From: Heterocephalus glaber | Taxonomy: Eukaryota > Chordata > Mammalia > Rodentia > Bathyergidae | Assembly: GCF_000247695.1 (NCBI RefSeq) | Contig: NW_004624778.1 | Location: 14,205,347 to 14,269,346, forward strand | DNA: 64,000 nucleotides | Direction of reading: 5' to 3' | Shown here: positions 1-13,963 of the stretch, in pieces | How the letters are laid out: every line of letters begins with the position of its first letter | Position numbering within the stretch: the stretch's first letter is position 1 | The notes under the pieces: model-generated | Told to the model about the DNA's origin: nothing | Seen by the model: only the letters and a program-made list of their open reading frames with translations | The model's database searches: none | Program-made: the position numbers and the translations under genes

Positions 1-1949
1 GCAATCTCCACCAACTCCTTTCAGCTTGCTGTGATGTCATAGGGGCCCATTCCTGTCTGTTTACAACCAGTGGGAGCAGGAAAGAGAAGGAGGCTTAGAT
101 GTCTCTCCTCATAGAATAACATATGTGATTGTCTCTCTTGGCTGTGCCCTTGGGAACCAGATCACAAGTGTGGGTGGAAGTGCAAGAAGCTTACCTGGCT
201 TGCTGCAGGCGTCAAAGGACAGACAGAATGGGGATGCAGGGCTCTTTGGTTCTCCTGAGTTAGGCATCCGGGATGACTTCACTAGCACAGGCCAGAGACT
301 GGCTTGGAGGATGGTCCCAGCACCTTCTCTAAGTGGTCAAGCATCCTTAAACAGAGCAAAAAACACTCACTTATCCATGCATTGTTTGTTACCCCTGGAA
401 GCACTGAACTGGTGCTCACAAAGCCCCAGTGTCCTGCAGTAAGAACTTGGACCAGAGTCTCTAGGTGGAGATGCTCTCAGCATTTGGAGGTAGAAGCATG
501 AATGTCAGTTACTCACTAACGGGGTTGCTTGGTAGAATGGCTAACAAATCTGACCCTTCTGAATAAAGGCCAGTAGTGACTCTTAGTCAAAAAAGCCAAG
601 GAGGGCAGTACCATCTCCAGTTAAGGACCGTGGGACTTGTTCGCTAAGATTGCTTCCCAATATGAAGTTCTGTAAATCTGTGATGATTTTTGCTGCTGGA
701 CCCAATACAAACTGCAGAGTAGAGTCCCTGAAGAGTTGACTAGTCATCAGTGAAGTTAGTAACACCTTATTCAGATGTAAGGGAATGTTTGACAGTAGCA
801 ACAACCAGGTGACATCTATTGAACGCTTGCTATGTTCCAGACCCTTGGCAAATTTCCTTCATTAGTTCTCAAAGGAAATCTGATTATTTGCCATTTCTGA
901 TCATCTGTGTTCCATCATTTGCCTCCTTAATTTCAGGGTATCAGGTTCATGGTTGCTTTTGCTTCATTTATCATTTGCAGACTTGTGCAGATTTCAGATA
1001 GGAAAGTGTCCTTACAGGGGGCTTTATAGCATAATGAGAACTAAGGAGCCTGGCCAGGTTCCCTCCTGTGTGCTGGATACAGTGTTCTTTCTCCATGTAT
1101 CATGGACTTTATGAATTTGGAAAACCTGTCATTTTCTTGGAAGCTACAATTCAGTGTTTTGAATTGACATTGCTAGTTTTGCAGGGTTTTTTCTCCGCAG
1201 TTAGGTCCTATCCCTGTAATTTGAATCCATAGCCACCAGAGGGGATCATTCCAGTTTGGATTAGACCCATTGCTTTAAAGAGATGCATACCTTCATCAAA
1301 AAGAATGCAGCCCTCCTTGCCAGCCCTGATATAGCACTGGGGAGTCTGTGCCCTCATTTCTAGGCAGAGAGACCTTTTTTTACGTAGGAGTAGTTTCCTT
1401 GTAATTTTATATGTGTGATTCTGCCACCTACGTGGTAAGCAAGTAATATAAGAGTCACTAAATCTCAGTCCACACAAATTCTCTCTTAAAATATTGAAGG
1501 TCATTTGCAAAAAAAGAAGGAAAAGAGGCCCACAAGACTATTGATCTTTTATATTCTGTTTGCAACTAGTTCCTTTTGACTCTCACTCTTCCTAGCCAGT
1601 GCTGATGTCTGTGTTTGGAAAGCATAACAATTTAATTCTGCAGAGGTCAGAAGGATGATTCCCACCCACAGCCTTCACATGCTAACCTTAGGGTAGCAGG
1701 AATTGACATAAAAAGCACACCATCTGATGGGCTTATCAAATTAACCCGCCTTCCCTCTCTCTCTCTGCCCAGGGAGCTCTGCACACGGGAAGGGAGAGGG
1801 GGGCTGTGCGAAGCTGGAATCCCCTGAGCAAGCAGTGTTTCAGCTGGCTGGACAGATCAAATAACACTTGGGCTGGTTAACAAAAGACACAGTGGGAAGG
1901 TGTTGGAAGCCGGAGTGTGGAAATTTACCCAACGTTGTTTCTTTGACAG
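1..1949. other. Upstream noncoding stretch (intron 1 or 5' flank of MAPK4)
   Basis: This stretch holds only short spurious reading frames, with no homology I recognise and no clear young repeat. In the mammalian MAPK4 gene the start codon lies in the second exon, so this is most likely the 3' end of a large first intron. No CpG-rich promoter-like segment is visible, which fits the promoter being further upstream. I see no confident regulatory site. Confidence 0.5.
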
Positions 1950-2120
1950 GGAAGGAGACTCAGTCTGAACGATGCCACATTCCTGCGGGCCCTCTGTGGA
2001 CAGCAGAACAGTCTCAGTGAAGGTGGTGTGGATACATGGGTGAAAAAGGATGCTACCCACATCCAAAGGCTCTGGAAGATCCTGGCCTGGCAGCTAAGTT
2101 CCCTTTGGACTTGGGACATC
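1950..2120 (+). other. MAPK4: Candidate noncoding 5' UTR exon of MAPK4
   Basis: A good 3' splice site (pyrimidine-rich run ending in TTTGACAG at 1942-1949) is followed after 171 bases by a plausible 5' splice site (ATCAG then GTATAA at 2116-2126). The interval is GC-moderate and free of recognisable repeats. It could be a 5' UTR exon, or the acceptor could open one longer exon running to 3336 that includes the start codon. Nothing in the sequence decides between these, and both signals could be chance. The assignment rests only on splice consensus and position upstream of the coding start. Confidence 0.3.
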
Positions 2121-3444
<1,324 letters not shown>

Positions 3445-4863
3445 TAAAAGGTGCTAGGGAGATCCCTGGTCTGAAAAGCCTTTGTGGGTGGGGGGTGCGG
3501 GGATCTGGTTCTTAATCTTGCCTCTGTCCTGTGGCCATGACCAATAACTCCAGGATGTACAAGTAGAAGGTTGGACTAGACAATCTCTTAAACTTCTTCC
3601 AGCTCTGTGGGGTTTAGGCTTGTGTGGTTGGTGAATTTCCTTGTGTCCTCTTATCCCTGCTGTCCACATAACCGTGTCATCGCCCTACTGTCTGCTCTGG
3701 ATACCTGGTGAGACTTTGCATCCTATGAGCCCATGCTCTGCTTGGTCCCGTCTGCTCCTTCCATCAAAGCAGACCCATTTTGTGTCCCTTCCTCCAAGTC
3801 TGTGGCATGTGGGAGGGGATGGCTAGTCTGATAATTTGACCTTCACTGTGCATAATCCAGCTAATGATTCAGCTCTCCAGGGGCCCATGGTGCCCTCACC
3901 ACTCAGTGTGGTAGAAAAGCGTGGGTGTCAGGATGGCTCTGTTAAGATCCCCATGGTGGGTAACTGAATCCTCCCCCAGCCTCAGCGATCAGAGCTGAAC
4001 TGGACACGCTGGTGGAGACGTCTCACACTGACATTTTTTCCCTTAAGGCCCAGACCTCCCCCTCTTTGATCCCTGTCCCTTCAGGAGATGTGGGTTCTCA
4101 GATGGTCTATCCCTTCCCCCGCTTAGGTTCCTGCCATCCTGGGGGTGCCTCTGAGCCCCGCAACGTGAGCATATCACCAGGCTCCCCTCAACAGATCTTA
4201 GGAAAGTGGTTTCCAGCCTCCTACCAAAAACTGTACTTTTAAAAATTCTTTATTAGAGTAAAACATCCTCTAGGAAGCCAGTGTACCATGAACTGTTAAC
4301 AGTTAAGAGTTGGGGGTGAGTCATGAAAAGTGGGGGTAGCTTTGACCTTACGCTTGCTTCAGCTGTCTCTCTGCCACCCCATTCCTCTGCTCTCTCTTCC
4401 GGCTGATCAGCCTGATGCAGCTGCTGGGAAGGCACCACAGGCAAGGCAGGCCTGGCTCCCTGTCCCATCCCCACTGGCTGGGACTGGGGCTCTAGGCCAG
4501 TCCCCACATCAGCCAGCTGCTCTGGGTCATTGGTGCCACAAAGTACTTTGCACCTTAACCAGGAGTTTACCCTCTGCCCACTTCTGCAGCCCGGCCATCT
4601 GTCAAACTGACAGGTGACTCTAGGAAGAAATGTCTGTGGTGAAAAAACAACAACAAAAATATAGGACTCTTTTCTGTCTTCCTAATGCCCTGGGCTGTTT
4701 CTTCCTTTCCTTTCTTCTACAGAGCAATGACTCCAAACAATTGAATCAAAGGTTTTAACCCAAACCAGTTTTTATTTGGTAAAAGACCCAGAGAATCCAT
4801 AAAAACCACCTTCTGAATTGGATAAACTCGTACCATTGGAGAGTGACCATATGAGGAATGGGC

Positions 4864-5033
4864 TGTTTTTGTTTTATTTTGTGTTGATTTGGGGTTGGGT
4901 TTGGTTTGATTTGGTATGGTTTTTTGCAACTGGATCTTACTTTACAGTTCAAGCTGGCCTGAAACTTGTAGTGATCCTCCTGCCTCAGCCTCCTGAATAC
5001 TGGGATTAAAGGTGTGTGCCACCATGCCTGGTT
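4864..5033 (-). repeat. B1-type SINE (7SL-derived)
   Basis: On the minus strand the body (about 4927-5033) shows the 7SL-derived B1 signature, read on the plus strand as CCTGCCTCAGCCTCC then TGGGATTAAAGG. The 4864-4926 part is a T/G-rich run that is the decayed A-rich tail on the other strand. It is a monomeric B1 without an attached ID half. Confidence 0.8.
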
Positions 5034-5934
5034 GAAAGGATCTGATTGAGTGAAGTGCCACAGGAAAATAATTTATAACAGCACATAGTAGCCTTCAGTG
5101 TAGTCAGAAAGCATTTGGTGTGGTGATGATTGGTTGCAATATAATTCCAAGGAGGAGTCATGGTGTGAACAAGCACCACTGTGTGAAGAATTAGGGTCTG
5201 GACTCCCTTCTGATGGTTGCTAGCTTGGACATAGATGGTCCTTGGAGCCTCAGTTTCTCCATCTTTGGGGATAATAATCCATGCCATTTGTTCCTCTGGC
5301 TTGTGGTTAAGAATCAAAATGGACATGAATGCAGAAGTCCTTGGAAAGCAGTAAGGACTACAGCCATTCATTACTTGGCTGTTTGCTTAACACCCACCAA
5401 GCCTAGACCCATAGGAGAGCTGGGGCTCCTGGAAGGAACATAAGGGCTGTGGTCCTCAGTGTTATCTTGTCATGCATTTCCCATGTTGGGACTTTCATTT
5501 TCAGGATGCAGGAGAAGTTAGATGTTCTGACTTACTCTTGTTGGGCTCGCTTCAATAAATTATCTGTGGGAGGTTAAAAAAATAATTGGAGCTGGTTACT
5601 AGCCTGGTAGAGCCCACATCATCCCCACACCCCTGGGCTTGGCAGGTGCCACTTGCCCCCAGCCTGCTTCCTCCCTCCTGAGCTTTCTGCTTTTAGCTTC
5701 CTGCCCTCTTTCCCCTGGTGATGATGAAAAGGCTTTATATTTGGTGCTTCTATTTATCCAATGTGCATTTAAATCAGTTCCCATTTAATCCCTATAATTC
5801 TGCAAGACACTTAGGGCAAATGGTCCATCTGAAAATGGAGAGAAATGACTTTCTCATGCTTACACACTGCTGTAGCGGGGTGGGGGGCTAGAACTCATAT
5901 CCAGCTAGGGGGACAGTTGGTGTACCATCTTCTT

Positions 5935-6170
5935 GAGGAAGTCTGCCTGGACCCTGGTTTGCAGTTAACCTGTCCTTCATATGTACTCCCCTGTCACCTT
6001 TTCCTGTCCCATAGCCACCATTTTCTAACACTCAGCATTCTCCACTGTTGTGCATATTTGAGTCTGCGTCTGTTCTGTCCCAGGTGGAGCATCCCTTGCT
6101 CTTGTTCCTCTTGATTTCTCCCTTGGAGTCTGACCACTGTGCCTGAGACATGACCCTCAAATAATTCTGT
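5935..6170 (+). repeat. Probable LINE-2 3' fragment
   Basis: Resembles the old mammal-wide L2 3' end, including the motif GAAGTCTGCCTGGACC and the following C/T-rich text. Divergence is high and the limits are approximate. Confidence 0.4.
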
Positions 6171-6386
6171 TGACTGTACAGATGGAAGAATAGTCATCTA
6201 CCAGTTCACTGCAGATAGGAAGCTGCTGGGTTCATTGACTCCATGCATCAAAAAGCCTTGAGTCTCAGAAAAAGAGCTCATTGTTCTTCCAGACAGTGGA
6301 CTTGTTGGGATCAGACACATGCCGGCTCTCTCCAGTGTGCTTGGAAAATAATGTCTACAAGCCAAGTTCTCTAAACTTAACCTTAG

Positions 6387-6470
6387 ACTGAGGGTGTAGC
6401 TCAGGGGTAGAGCACTTGCCTAGCACACACCAGGCCCTGGGTTAAATCCCCAGTACCACTAAAAATAAAG
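6387..6470 (+). repeat. ID-like SINE (tRNA-derived)
   Basis: The sequence carries a tRNA-like A box (TAGCTCAGGGGTAGAGC) and a B-box region (GGGTTAAATCCCCAGTACC), followed by an A-rich end. The order and spacing match rodent ID elements, which derive from tRNA-Ala-like or BC1 RNA sequences. It stands alone here, not fused to B1. Confidence 0.85.
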
Positions 6471-7517
6471 ACTTAAATTCTCCTGAAGTTTGATAGGTCC
6501 TGACTTTCTTTGAAGAAGACAAGATTCACCTGGGCTGCAGCTAGCACCTTTCTGTGCTTACAAAGAGAGGTTCCTTTTTCCAGACTGATATAGCCCATTA
6601 TGAGGGACAGGCTAACTGGTCCAACTAGGGACTGGATTGAGCCTCAGAGCTAAGCGTGTCCCACCCAGCACTATGGAGCAGCCTGCCTCTCACCCCCTGC
6701 ATCTTTCTCATTTGGTAGAAAATGTGTCTTTCCACTTCCGTATCCCTTTATGTGGCACAGGGCCTGCCATGGGGTGGGTGCCCATTATGTTGGTCTAGGG
6801 AAGGAGATGCCAAAGAAAATGGACTTCTCTGCAGTAATGAGCAGCTGGCCATTTTGGGCTCCAAGCCATGCTCAAGGAGCCTTCTGAGTCTGTGTCCTTC
6901 CACTGTACCACCCCTGGGTCTTTGTCGTTGCAAGGTCCAGAGGGCAGCTAAGGGCTCTGTAGCCAAGAAGTGGGGAGATGGCTTTAGGTGACAGTGAGGG
7001 CATGCTCTGATGGCTCTTTCTCAGCAGAGGGAGCCTGGAAACACAGCTGCCTGTTATTACTCTCATGACTAATGCATGACCTTGCACAAATCCTTTTCCT
7101 TACACGGCAGATTCCTAGAACAAGAGACCTGTAAAAAGACCTCATAATTGCCTTCTTTAGCCCCTTCATTTCACAGGTGATAAAATGAAAAAGGAGGAGC
7201 CCTCCTGGTCAGACACAGTAAACACTGAGCATGTGTTTTGATTCTGTGTCCACTGCTTTTGCTGAGCCTCACTTTTCAATTTTATTACCCATCTAATGGA
7301 GATAGTCATTCCCATTCCTTTTTTCCTAGAATTCTTGTTAGAGTCAAATGAAAGTGTAGATGTCAAAGTGCTTCCAGATGTACGAAGGGCTAAATCACTA
7401 ACAACTCTTTGCCCAAATAGATGCCATGGTAATAACTGCCAGACACCTAGACAGCAGTTTGCCCCCCATAAGATGAGCACCCATCTTAGCATCATAGCCC
7501 AGGGGTAAGTCACGACC

Positions 7518-7562
7518 CCTGCCTAAGCCTGGCTTCCCTGCCTAAGCCTGGCTTCCCTGCCT
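7518..7562. repeat. Short tandem duplication, about 21-bp unit, two copies
   Basis: The unit CCTAAGCCTGGCTTCCCTG occurs twice head to tail, and a third partial copy begins CCTGAGG. It is a local duplication with no sign of function. Confidence 0.8.
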
Positions 7563-8190
7563 GAGGTCCTATTTGACTTCCTTTCTGCCCATCTCCTCCA
7601 CAGGCCTGCTAATTAGTTCCTTGTTATTTGTGTCAAGAAGAGGCAGCTGAATGATTGGAGCATGTTTTCCTTTGAATCTATCCTATTAGGAAGTAGATGA
7701 TCTCAAAAGGAAAAAAGTGTCATTAGAGGCTTCATGGAGCCCTGTGTAAACTCTAAGAAATGTCAGGACTCCCTTGGAAAGCACGCAGAGCACCCGAACT
7801 GCATGTCGACAGCCTGATTAGTGGTGTGAATGTTTCCCTTCAGGAAATGCCACCCATGGGCTGGAGAAAGAACCACTTTTCATTCTGCCACAGGGCCCCT
7901 GCTGGGGCTCCCAGGAGACTACCAGACACCTGGCCTCTGTGGGTGGAAAATGCCCAGGAAAGAAAGGAAGAGGAAAGGGTTCATCTTAATCTGGGAAACT
8001 AGAGGTCTTGTATTTTTGGTGGATCATTCAAGCAATTTTACGTTTTCTGTTAGACTGGCCTGCCTTTGAGCCCTAACCCTTTTCTATTTCATAGTCTGTG
8101 TCTTCTTATTTCATTCAGAATGCTTCTACATGTTGCCTCCAAAGCTCATTAGGATTCCTTAAATTAAAAAAAAAAAAAAAAAGTATTTCA

Positions 8191-8385
8191 AGGGTTCTCA
8201 ATATGTGGTCCCGGACCAGCAGCATGAGCTTCACCTGGGAACCCCTCAGAGACAAGGATTATCAGGTCTCACCTCAGACCTGCTGAATCAGAAGCTGTGA
8301 GAGTTAGGGTCATCTACCTATGTGTCTGCAGCCTCCTGGGGATTCTAATGCGCCTCACCTCTTAAGGGCCCCTGATCTGAGTCTG
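8191..8385 (+). mobile_element. MER5A-type hAT-Charlie MITE
   Basis: Reads as the nonautonomous MER5A transposon: GGTTCTCAATATGTGGTCCC at the left, CCTGCTGAATCAGAAGC in the middle and a GGGGATTCTAATGCGCC segment near the right end. It is an old mammal-wide element with no coding capacity. A 19-base poly(A) run (8165-8183) lies just upstream. Confidence 0.75.
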
Positions 8386-10239
8386 CCTGTGGCAGAAGTG
8401 GATGCTCCTGATGTATTAGCTGATGCTCGGTGCTGTGGTTCTCACATTTCATCACAAAAATGACAGAGATAACTGGGTGAATTTGAAGCAAGGACCATAA
8501 CTAGGACTGGCAGCTAATGGTAGGGTTTTGAGGCACAGGATGGCTTTGTAGTGTTTCTGTCAACATGGGCTTGAAAACTGCCTGTTCCACCATGGACAGT
8601 TTGATGGAAAGCTACAAAAACCAGGGACCTACACCAAAAGGAGTATCTGTTCTGCTTAGGTATGATTTTAACTGTTAATCAGATGATCTGAACAGTGATT
8701 TTGGAAAACATATGCTACCTTAGTGATATAGTACATTGTTTCTATTTCCCTAAGATGTTATTGTAAAACAAAAACACTGGTTTCACAGTTCAGTACGAAT
8801 GAGTGTTTGAGGGCTCAGCAAATTACTGTAGTTTGTTAAGGCTATGGTTTGATTCAAGGCCCCAGAGGAGGCAAAGAAGTACCTGAGGTTGAACACTGGC
8901 AGCCTGCTTACAAACCCTTGTATAGGGCTCTGGCCAGCAGGGTTTGTGCTGATCAACCTTGCTTCCTCCTCCCCGTTTCTGGCTGCTTGGCTAGCCTCTG
9001 ATGGCTCCTTCAGCCAGGATAAACTCCTCCATCTGCCTGAGAAGCACTCAGAATCCATCCCTAAATCACAAATTCCTTTGAAACTGAAGCAAGGACAAAG
9101 ACTGTTCATTTCTGTGGCTGAAATAGGGTCTTTGCAGATGGCTAAGAAAGTGCCTTTTGGGTGTCTGTGGTCTGTATCTGTGGTCTGCATAGCTGGGTGC
9201 TCTCCACGTGGCAGATGGTAAACCTCAGGTGCAGGGAGCAGGGGCAGACTTGCCTGTAACTCCAGAATAGGACTGTATTCCATAGTGCTGGCATTGTGAG
9301 GGGCTCAGTCACTCAGAGGCCTTGAGAAAATGGGCTTATGGAAGGGCACCCTGCCAAGAGACCGGCTAGCAGGAAAGGTCATTTTCTTCTTAAGCTGCTA
9401 AACATGTTATTCCAAATCAGTGGAGCTAAAGAGATTTATTTAAAAGACGGTGAAATATCCCCTTTTAAAAGGGAAAAATATGGCCTAAGGGATTAAAACA
9501 GAAGTTGTACTAGAGAGTCAAGTGTCCCTAAATATTTGAACAGACTTGGAAAGCTAATTTTTTTTGCTTTCAGTACCTTCCTGTCCCCTGCTCAGTGCAG
9601 AAGAGGTCCCAGGAGCAGGCACCCCACTCTGTCCCCAAGCTTCTTGGTGTTGTCTTCCCACTCTTAAGAGAACACCACAGCTTCCTCCTGGGAAGCAACC
9701 CCACAGGGCTGCAGGGGCAATGCTTACATCTTTAACAACTGGCACAGTCCAGGCACCAAGCAATCAGAGCAGAAGTCAGCCAGAGTCCTGAGGCAGGGTC
9801 CTGGAGATACCCTGCTTGCCAGGAATTGATACTTTCCAGATTAAAGTGATAATCGAGGGAGTGGGGACTTGAAGCAGTAGCTTTTTACCAATCAGTCTGC
9901 AGGTATTTCATTACTCTGACAACAGGTCTCACTATGCATACCAGTGATGCCTTGCTGCTGCCTCCTCAAATCAAAGCTCACCCTTCGGAACGTGCCTGTG
10001 GGTCTGGTTCTCCCGCTGACTCAGTGGCCCAGAGGGATCAATGGCTCCCTCCAGAGAGTGCCAACCTACCCACCTGGTACTCACCCACCTGGTGCTCACC
10101 CCTCAGTCAGGGCTGCCACCTCTGTGGCAAGCACCAAAGCTCCAGGGGAACTTAAGAAGCATGCAGCCTGCTAGGGTTGCTGGAGGGGAGCTAGAGTTTC
10201 ATGGAGTGCTGAGGTCCTGTGACAAATTCTTTGTTATCT

Positions 10240-11340
10240 GGAAAGTATTTTTATTTTACTTTTACTTTTAAAGTTTATCTTTGTTGGATATAAAATCCTG
10301 AATTTATGAGATTTTTTTTCCCTTTTGGTTTTCAAAAAATATCATTGCTTTATTTCCTATCCCTATTACTTCAGAAGTTTGTTTCCTCTCATATCATAAT
10401 TCCTCTCTATGTAATATGTCTTTTCATTTAGGCCCCTTTTAAGGTTTTTTCTTAATCTTTAATTTTGAGCAGCTTGACTTTGATGTACCCAGGTGTGGTT
10501 TTATTTGTATTTATGCTATTAGGGCTTTGGTGAACTTCTTAAATCTGTAAGTTGATTTTTTTTTCCCCGAATTTGGAACATTTTCAACAACTTGTTTTTC
10601 TGTCTCACGTTTTCTCTCTTTACCTTCTAGATCTGATTATATGTGTATTCATTTTCATGGTATTATCACAAAAGATTGTCCCATCTCTTTTCCTCTTTTC
10701 CAGGATGAATTTTTGTGGTTCTGTCTTCCACTTTGCTGACATCTTCTTCCACCTCTTATTCACCCAGTGAATTATTTTTGATGATATTCTTTTCTGTTCT
10801 AGAATTTTTTATAGGTTTAATTCATGTGCTGAGATTCTCCCTCTCTTTACTTATTGATACCATATTTTTAAGTCCTTGAACATATTTATAATGCTGTAAA
10901 ATCTGTTCAGTCCACATCTTGGACATTTCAAGTTCAGGTTTTCTATTACTGTTCTTTTTTCTTGAATGTGGTTCACATTCCCCTGCTCCTCCAGATTCTT
11001 AGTAACTTTTGGTTGTTGCCGTCTGTGAAGTTGATACTCTGAAAAGAATCTGAATTGTATTGTTTTCCTTTGATGATGGAATTTCATTCTGGTATGCAGT
11101 TAATTTACTGATGGTTCTCTTGTCCTATCAAGGAATGGTTTTAAGCTTTGATAGGGCAGACATAAAGTCAACCTTACTTAGGAGCCTGATCCTTAATCCT
11201 GTGGTATGGCCTTTCTGCTGCCTCACCTCGATGCTGCAATGTTGACAAGGTTTTTGCCTCTGGCTGAGCTAGAACTCCAGCGTCTCCCAGCACTCTTCAA
11301 CCTCTAATATCTTGTTCTCTAAGTCTGCTTTCTGCTAGAT
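10240..11340 (-). mobile_element. Degraded old LINE-1 fragment
   Basis: A long T-rich stretch whose text resembles ancient L1M-class sequence in antisense, for example GACTTTGATGTACCCAGGTG at about 10478 and the following GGGCTTTGGTGAACTTCTTA. No intact frame remains. The family is assigned by general resemblance only and the limits are approximate. Confidence 0.45.
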
Positions 11341-11837
11341 CTTGCCAGAGTTTCACCATGTGTATGCTCAGCCCATCCTTTGGTCATAGATCCATGGCTC
11401 ACACTTGTGGGCCACCTTTAAAATGCCTTCCTCTCTGGTATACCCAGGAAGAGTGCCAGGATGGAAAAAAGCTCATTTTTTGTTTCCTTCCTTTCTCTCA
11501 GAATACATTAGCTGACAACATCTGCTGTGTGTGTTTTGTCCAGGTTCATATTTGCTTTTACAACAGGAGGACACATCTAATCCAGTTATTGCATTATGAC
11601 ACATGTGGGAGTCCTAGCATTTAAGGATGGTAATGCTGTATATAATTGATTGCTTTTGAATGCTAGATTGTAAGCACCTTGAAGGAGGTGTTGTTGATGG
11701 CTTGCTCATCTCTGTATCTCCTATAGCATACTATATGAATATTATTAAATGGAATTAAATGGAGACCCTGGGGACTGAGTATTGAATAATGTGCTCCTCT
11801 TTCCCTTTCTTCCTTTGTACCTGAGTTCTGCCATTGC

Positions 11838-12240
11838 TATGGTTTGGACATGATTTGCCCCCAAACATTCATATGTTAGAGGTTTGGTCCCCAGTGTAGT
11901 GATGTTAAGAGGTGGTAGGAACTTTAAGAGCTGGGGCCTCCTGTGAGGACATTAGGTCATTGAAGACCCTGGTGGTTCTTGTAAGAAGGTTTTTTTAAAG
12001 GACTAAGCCTGGGCCCTCTTTTTCTCTGGCTTTCTATTTTGGGATGTGATCTCTCCCTATTGCACACATTTCCATCATGATATCCACCATGAGGAGGCAA
12101 AACCAGGGGGATCCTCACCAGAGCCACCACCATGCCATTTAAAACTTCAGCCGCCAAACTGTGAGTTAAATAAATTTCTTTCCTTTGTAAGTCACCCAGC
12201 CTCAGGTGCTTCATCATAGTAACAGAAGATGGATAAATAT
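11838..12240 (+). mobile_element. MaLR-type solitary LTR (ERVL-MaLR)
   Basis: The segment opens GCTATGGTTTGGACATGATT and continues GGTTTGGTCCCCAGTGTAG. It then shows the late features of the MLT/MST group: CTGTGAGTTAAATAAA as poly(A) signal region, GTCACCCAGCCTCAGG, and the end AACAGAAGATGGA. There is no internal retroviral sequence beside it, so it is a solo LTR. The subfamily is uncertain. A minus-strand open frame inside it is spurious. Confidence 0.6.
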
Positions 12241-12639
12241 GTGTGGTAAGAGGACTTCCAGAGTGTCATCAATCTTGGTGGGAATGAGCCCAACCTTCCT
12301 GTCTTTGCTCCAATCTCTGCACACGGGTATGTCCAAGTTGCAGATGTCTTAGGAACATGACACTGTCCCATTAAATGGGCATATTTCCCTTTGTTTATAC
12401 TGAAAAAAGGTGACTAGAAAATTGAATCAAATCCTTCTCTGTTTCTCTGAAACATGGTCATTCAGCCTTTGCTGTGGTGGACTACTGAGAGGACAGTAGA
12501 AGAAACAGAAGGCTCAGGGGATGAGGACCATATTGCTGTGATTTTCTTGATTTTTATGTCCATCCTCTAAATCAGAATCATATATCTTTGAGCTGGAAAA
12601 GACCTACCCTTATCTCTAGCTTCATTTGTGGCCACCCCA

Positions 12640-12985
12640 CTCACCTTGTGTTATAATATCACCAACTTGTCAACATCGCCTAGAAAATTCCATACCCAGT
12701 GACATCTCTGCTCCTACACCCTGTTCCCTCTGCTCCCACATAAACTCCTACTTAGCCCTGTAGATGCTGCTGAAATGTCCCACGTCTGTTAATGCATCAA
12801 GCAGTACCCAGGAGAGAGTTACTGTAATCACCCCTTCCCCTGGTTACTCAAAACAGTTACCCCTCATTGTTGTGATAATCTGCGTACGCTCCTCTTCCTC
12901 AATAGACCCTGTGGGCCCTGACTTATTGTGTTTCATTTACTTTAATATTCCTGGCATCTACCACATAAGTGCTCATTAATGAACA
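12640..12985 (+). repeat. Probable L2 3' fragment
   Basis: Ends with TCCTGGCATCTACCACATAAGTGCTCATTAATGAA, split here across the usual L2 3' text (cost-of-item motif GGCA..TAAGTGCTCA). It is diverged and the upstream limit is uncertain. Confidence 0.4.
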
Positions 12986-13149
12986 AGTCACACCTCTATC
13001 TTTCTATTGAACAAACATGGTTCTCAAGAGCCTCCAGGATAAAGCATAACTTCTCATCCTCAGGACAGCTTCCAGACATTTGCTGCCCTCTGTCACATCC
13101 CTCTAAACCTCTGCAGGCTGGAACTCAACTCCACACAATAATATCAGGC

Positions 13150-13350
13150 ACTGTTCTAAATGCTGAGAGTTGTTAACCTACTTAACCCTCTTAACAACCA
13201 AATGTAATAGGTGCTATTGTCCCCGTTTGACAGATGTAGGCACTAAGGCATGGAGAGTAACTTGTCCAAGGTCCCTGGGCTGGTAAATGGCAGTTGGGTT
13301 TTGGAACCTAGCAGAGGCTTGCTTCAGAGGTCAGCCCTGTGTTCCACTGC
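13150..13350 (+). repeat. MIR SINE
   Basis: Shows the MIR core in the usual order: small-rise text ending CCCGTTTGACAGATG, then AACTTGTCCAAGGTCC and a GGTAAATGGCAG segment. It is an ancient mammal-wide tRNA-derived SINE, orientation approximate. Confidence 0.65.
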
Positions 13351-13963
13351 TTTGGTGATGTTGAGGCAACAACGTTTCCACAGCTCACACTAGGCTGACT
13401 GCCCTTTCAGTGACCTCCTCCTACTTGTCACATCTTTTCCTAAAATGTGTCTCCCAGAGCAGATCTATGTAATTTCATCAGCACAGAGTCAGTGGGATTG
13501 TGACATCTCTGCTCTGTAAATGACATGCTACTCATGCTGCCGAGGGTTTTTTGGCAGTGTGTCACACTATGGGCTCATACTAAGTTGTAGCCAACCAACT
13601 TCTTTTAACTCCATATTCTTTGTTTTACATTTATATGGTTGACTTTTTGGCCTAAGTAGAAGACTTTCTTTACCCTTGTCCCTTCAACTTTTGGTCTCAG
13701 ACAAATATTCCATTCCGAGATCTTTTTTCTATCACATAATCTTGCCTTTTACAAATTTATAATTTATAAGCCTGTATTCTAGGATTTCACCCATATGGCT
13801 AGTTAAAATACATGTAAAGAGATTAGGCTAAAGACCTAGCCTCATGGCCACCAGACACTTTTCTCCAGGTCGACACTGACCCTTGAACTAGTTTTCTTTG
13901 GGTTTAGTTGTCCAACCAGTTACTGATTACATAATGACATAATTGTGTAGTTATCTAACCCAT

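Noticed and set aside
11957..12217. 86-codon minus-strand frame
   Set aside because: It lies in a MaLR-type LTR, read in antisense.
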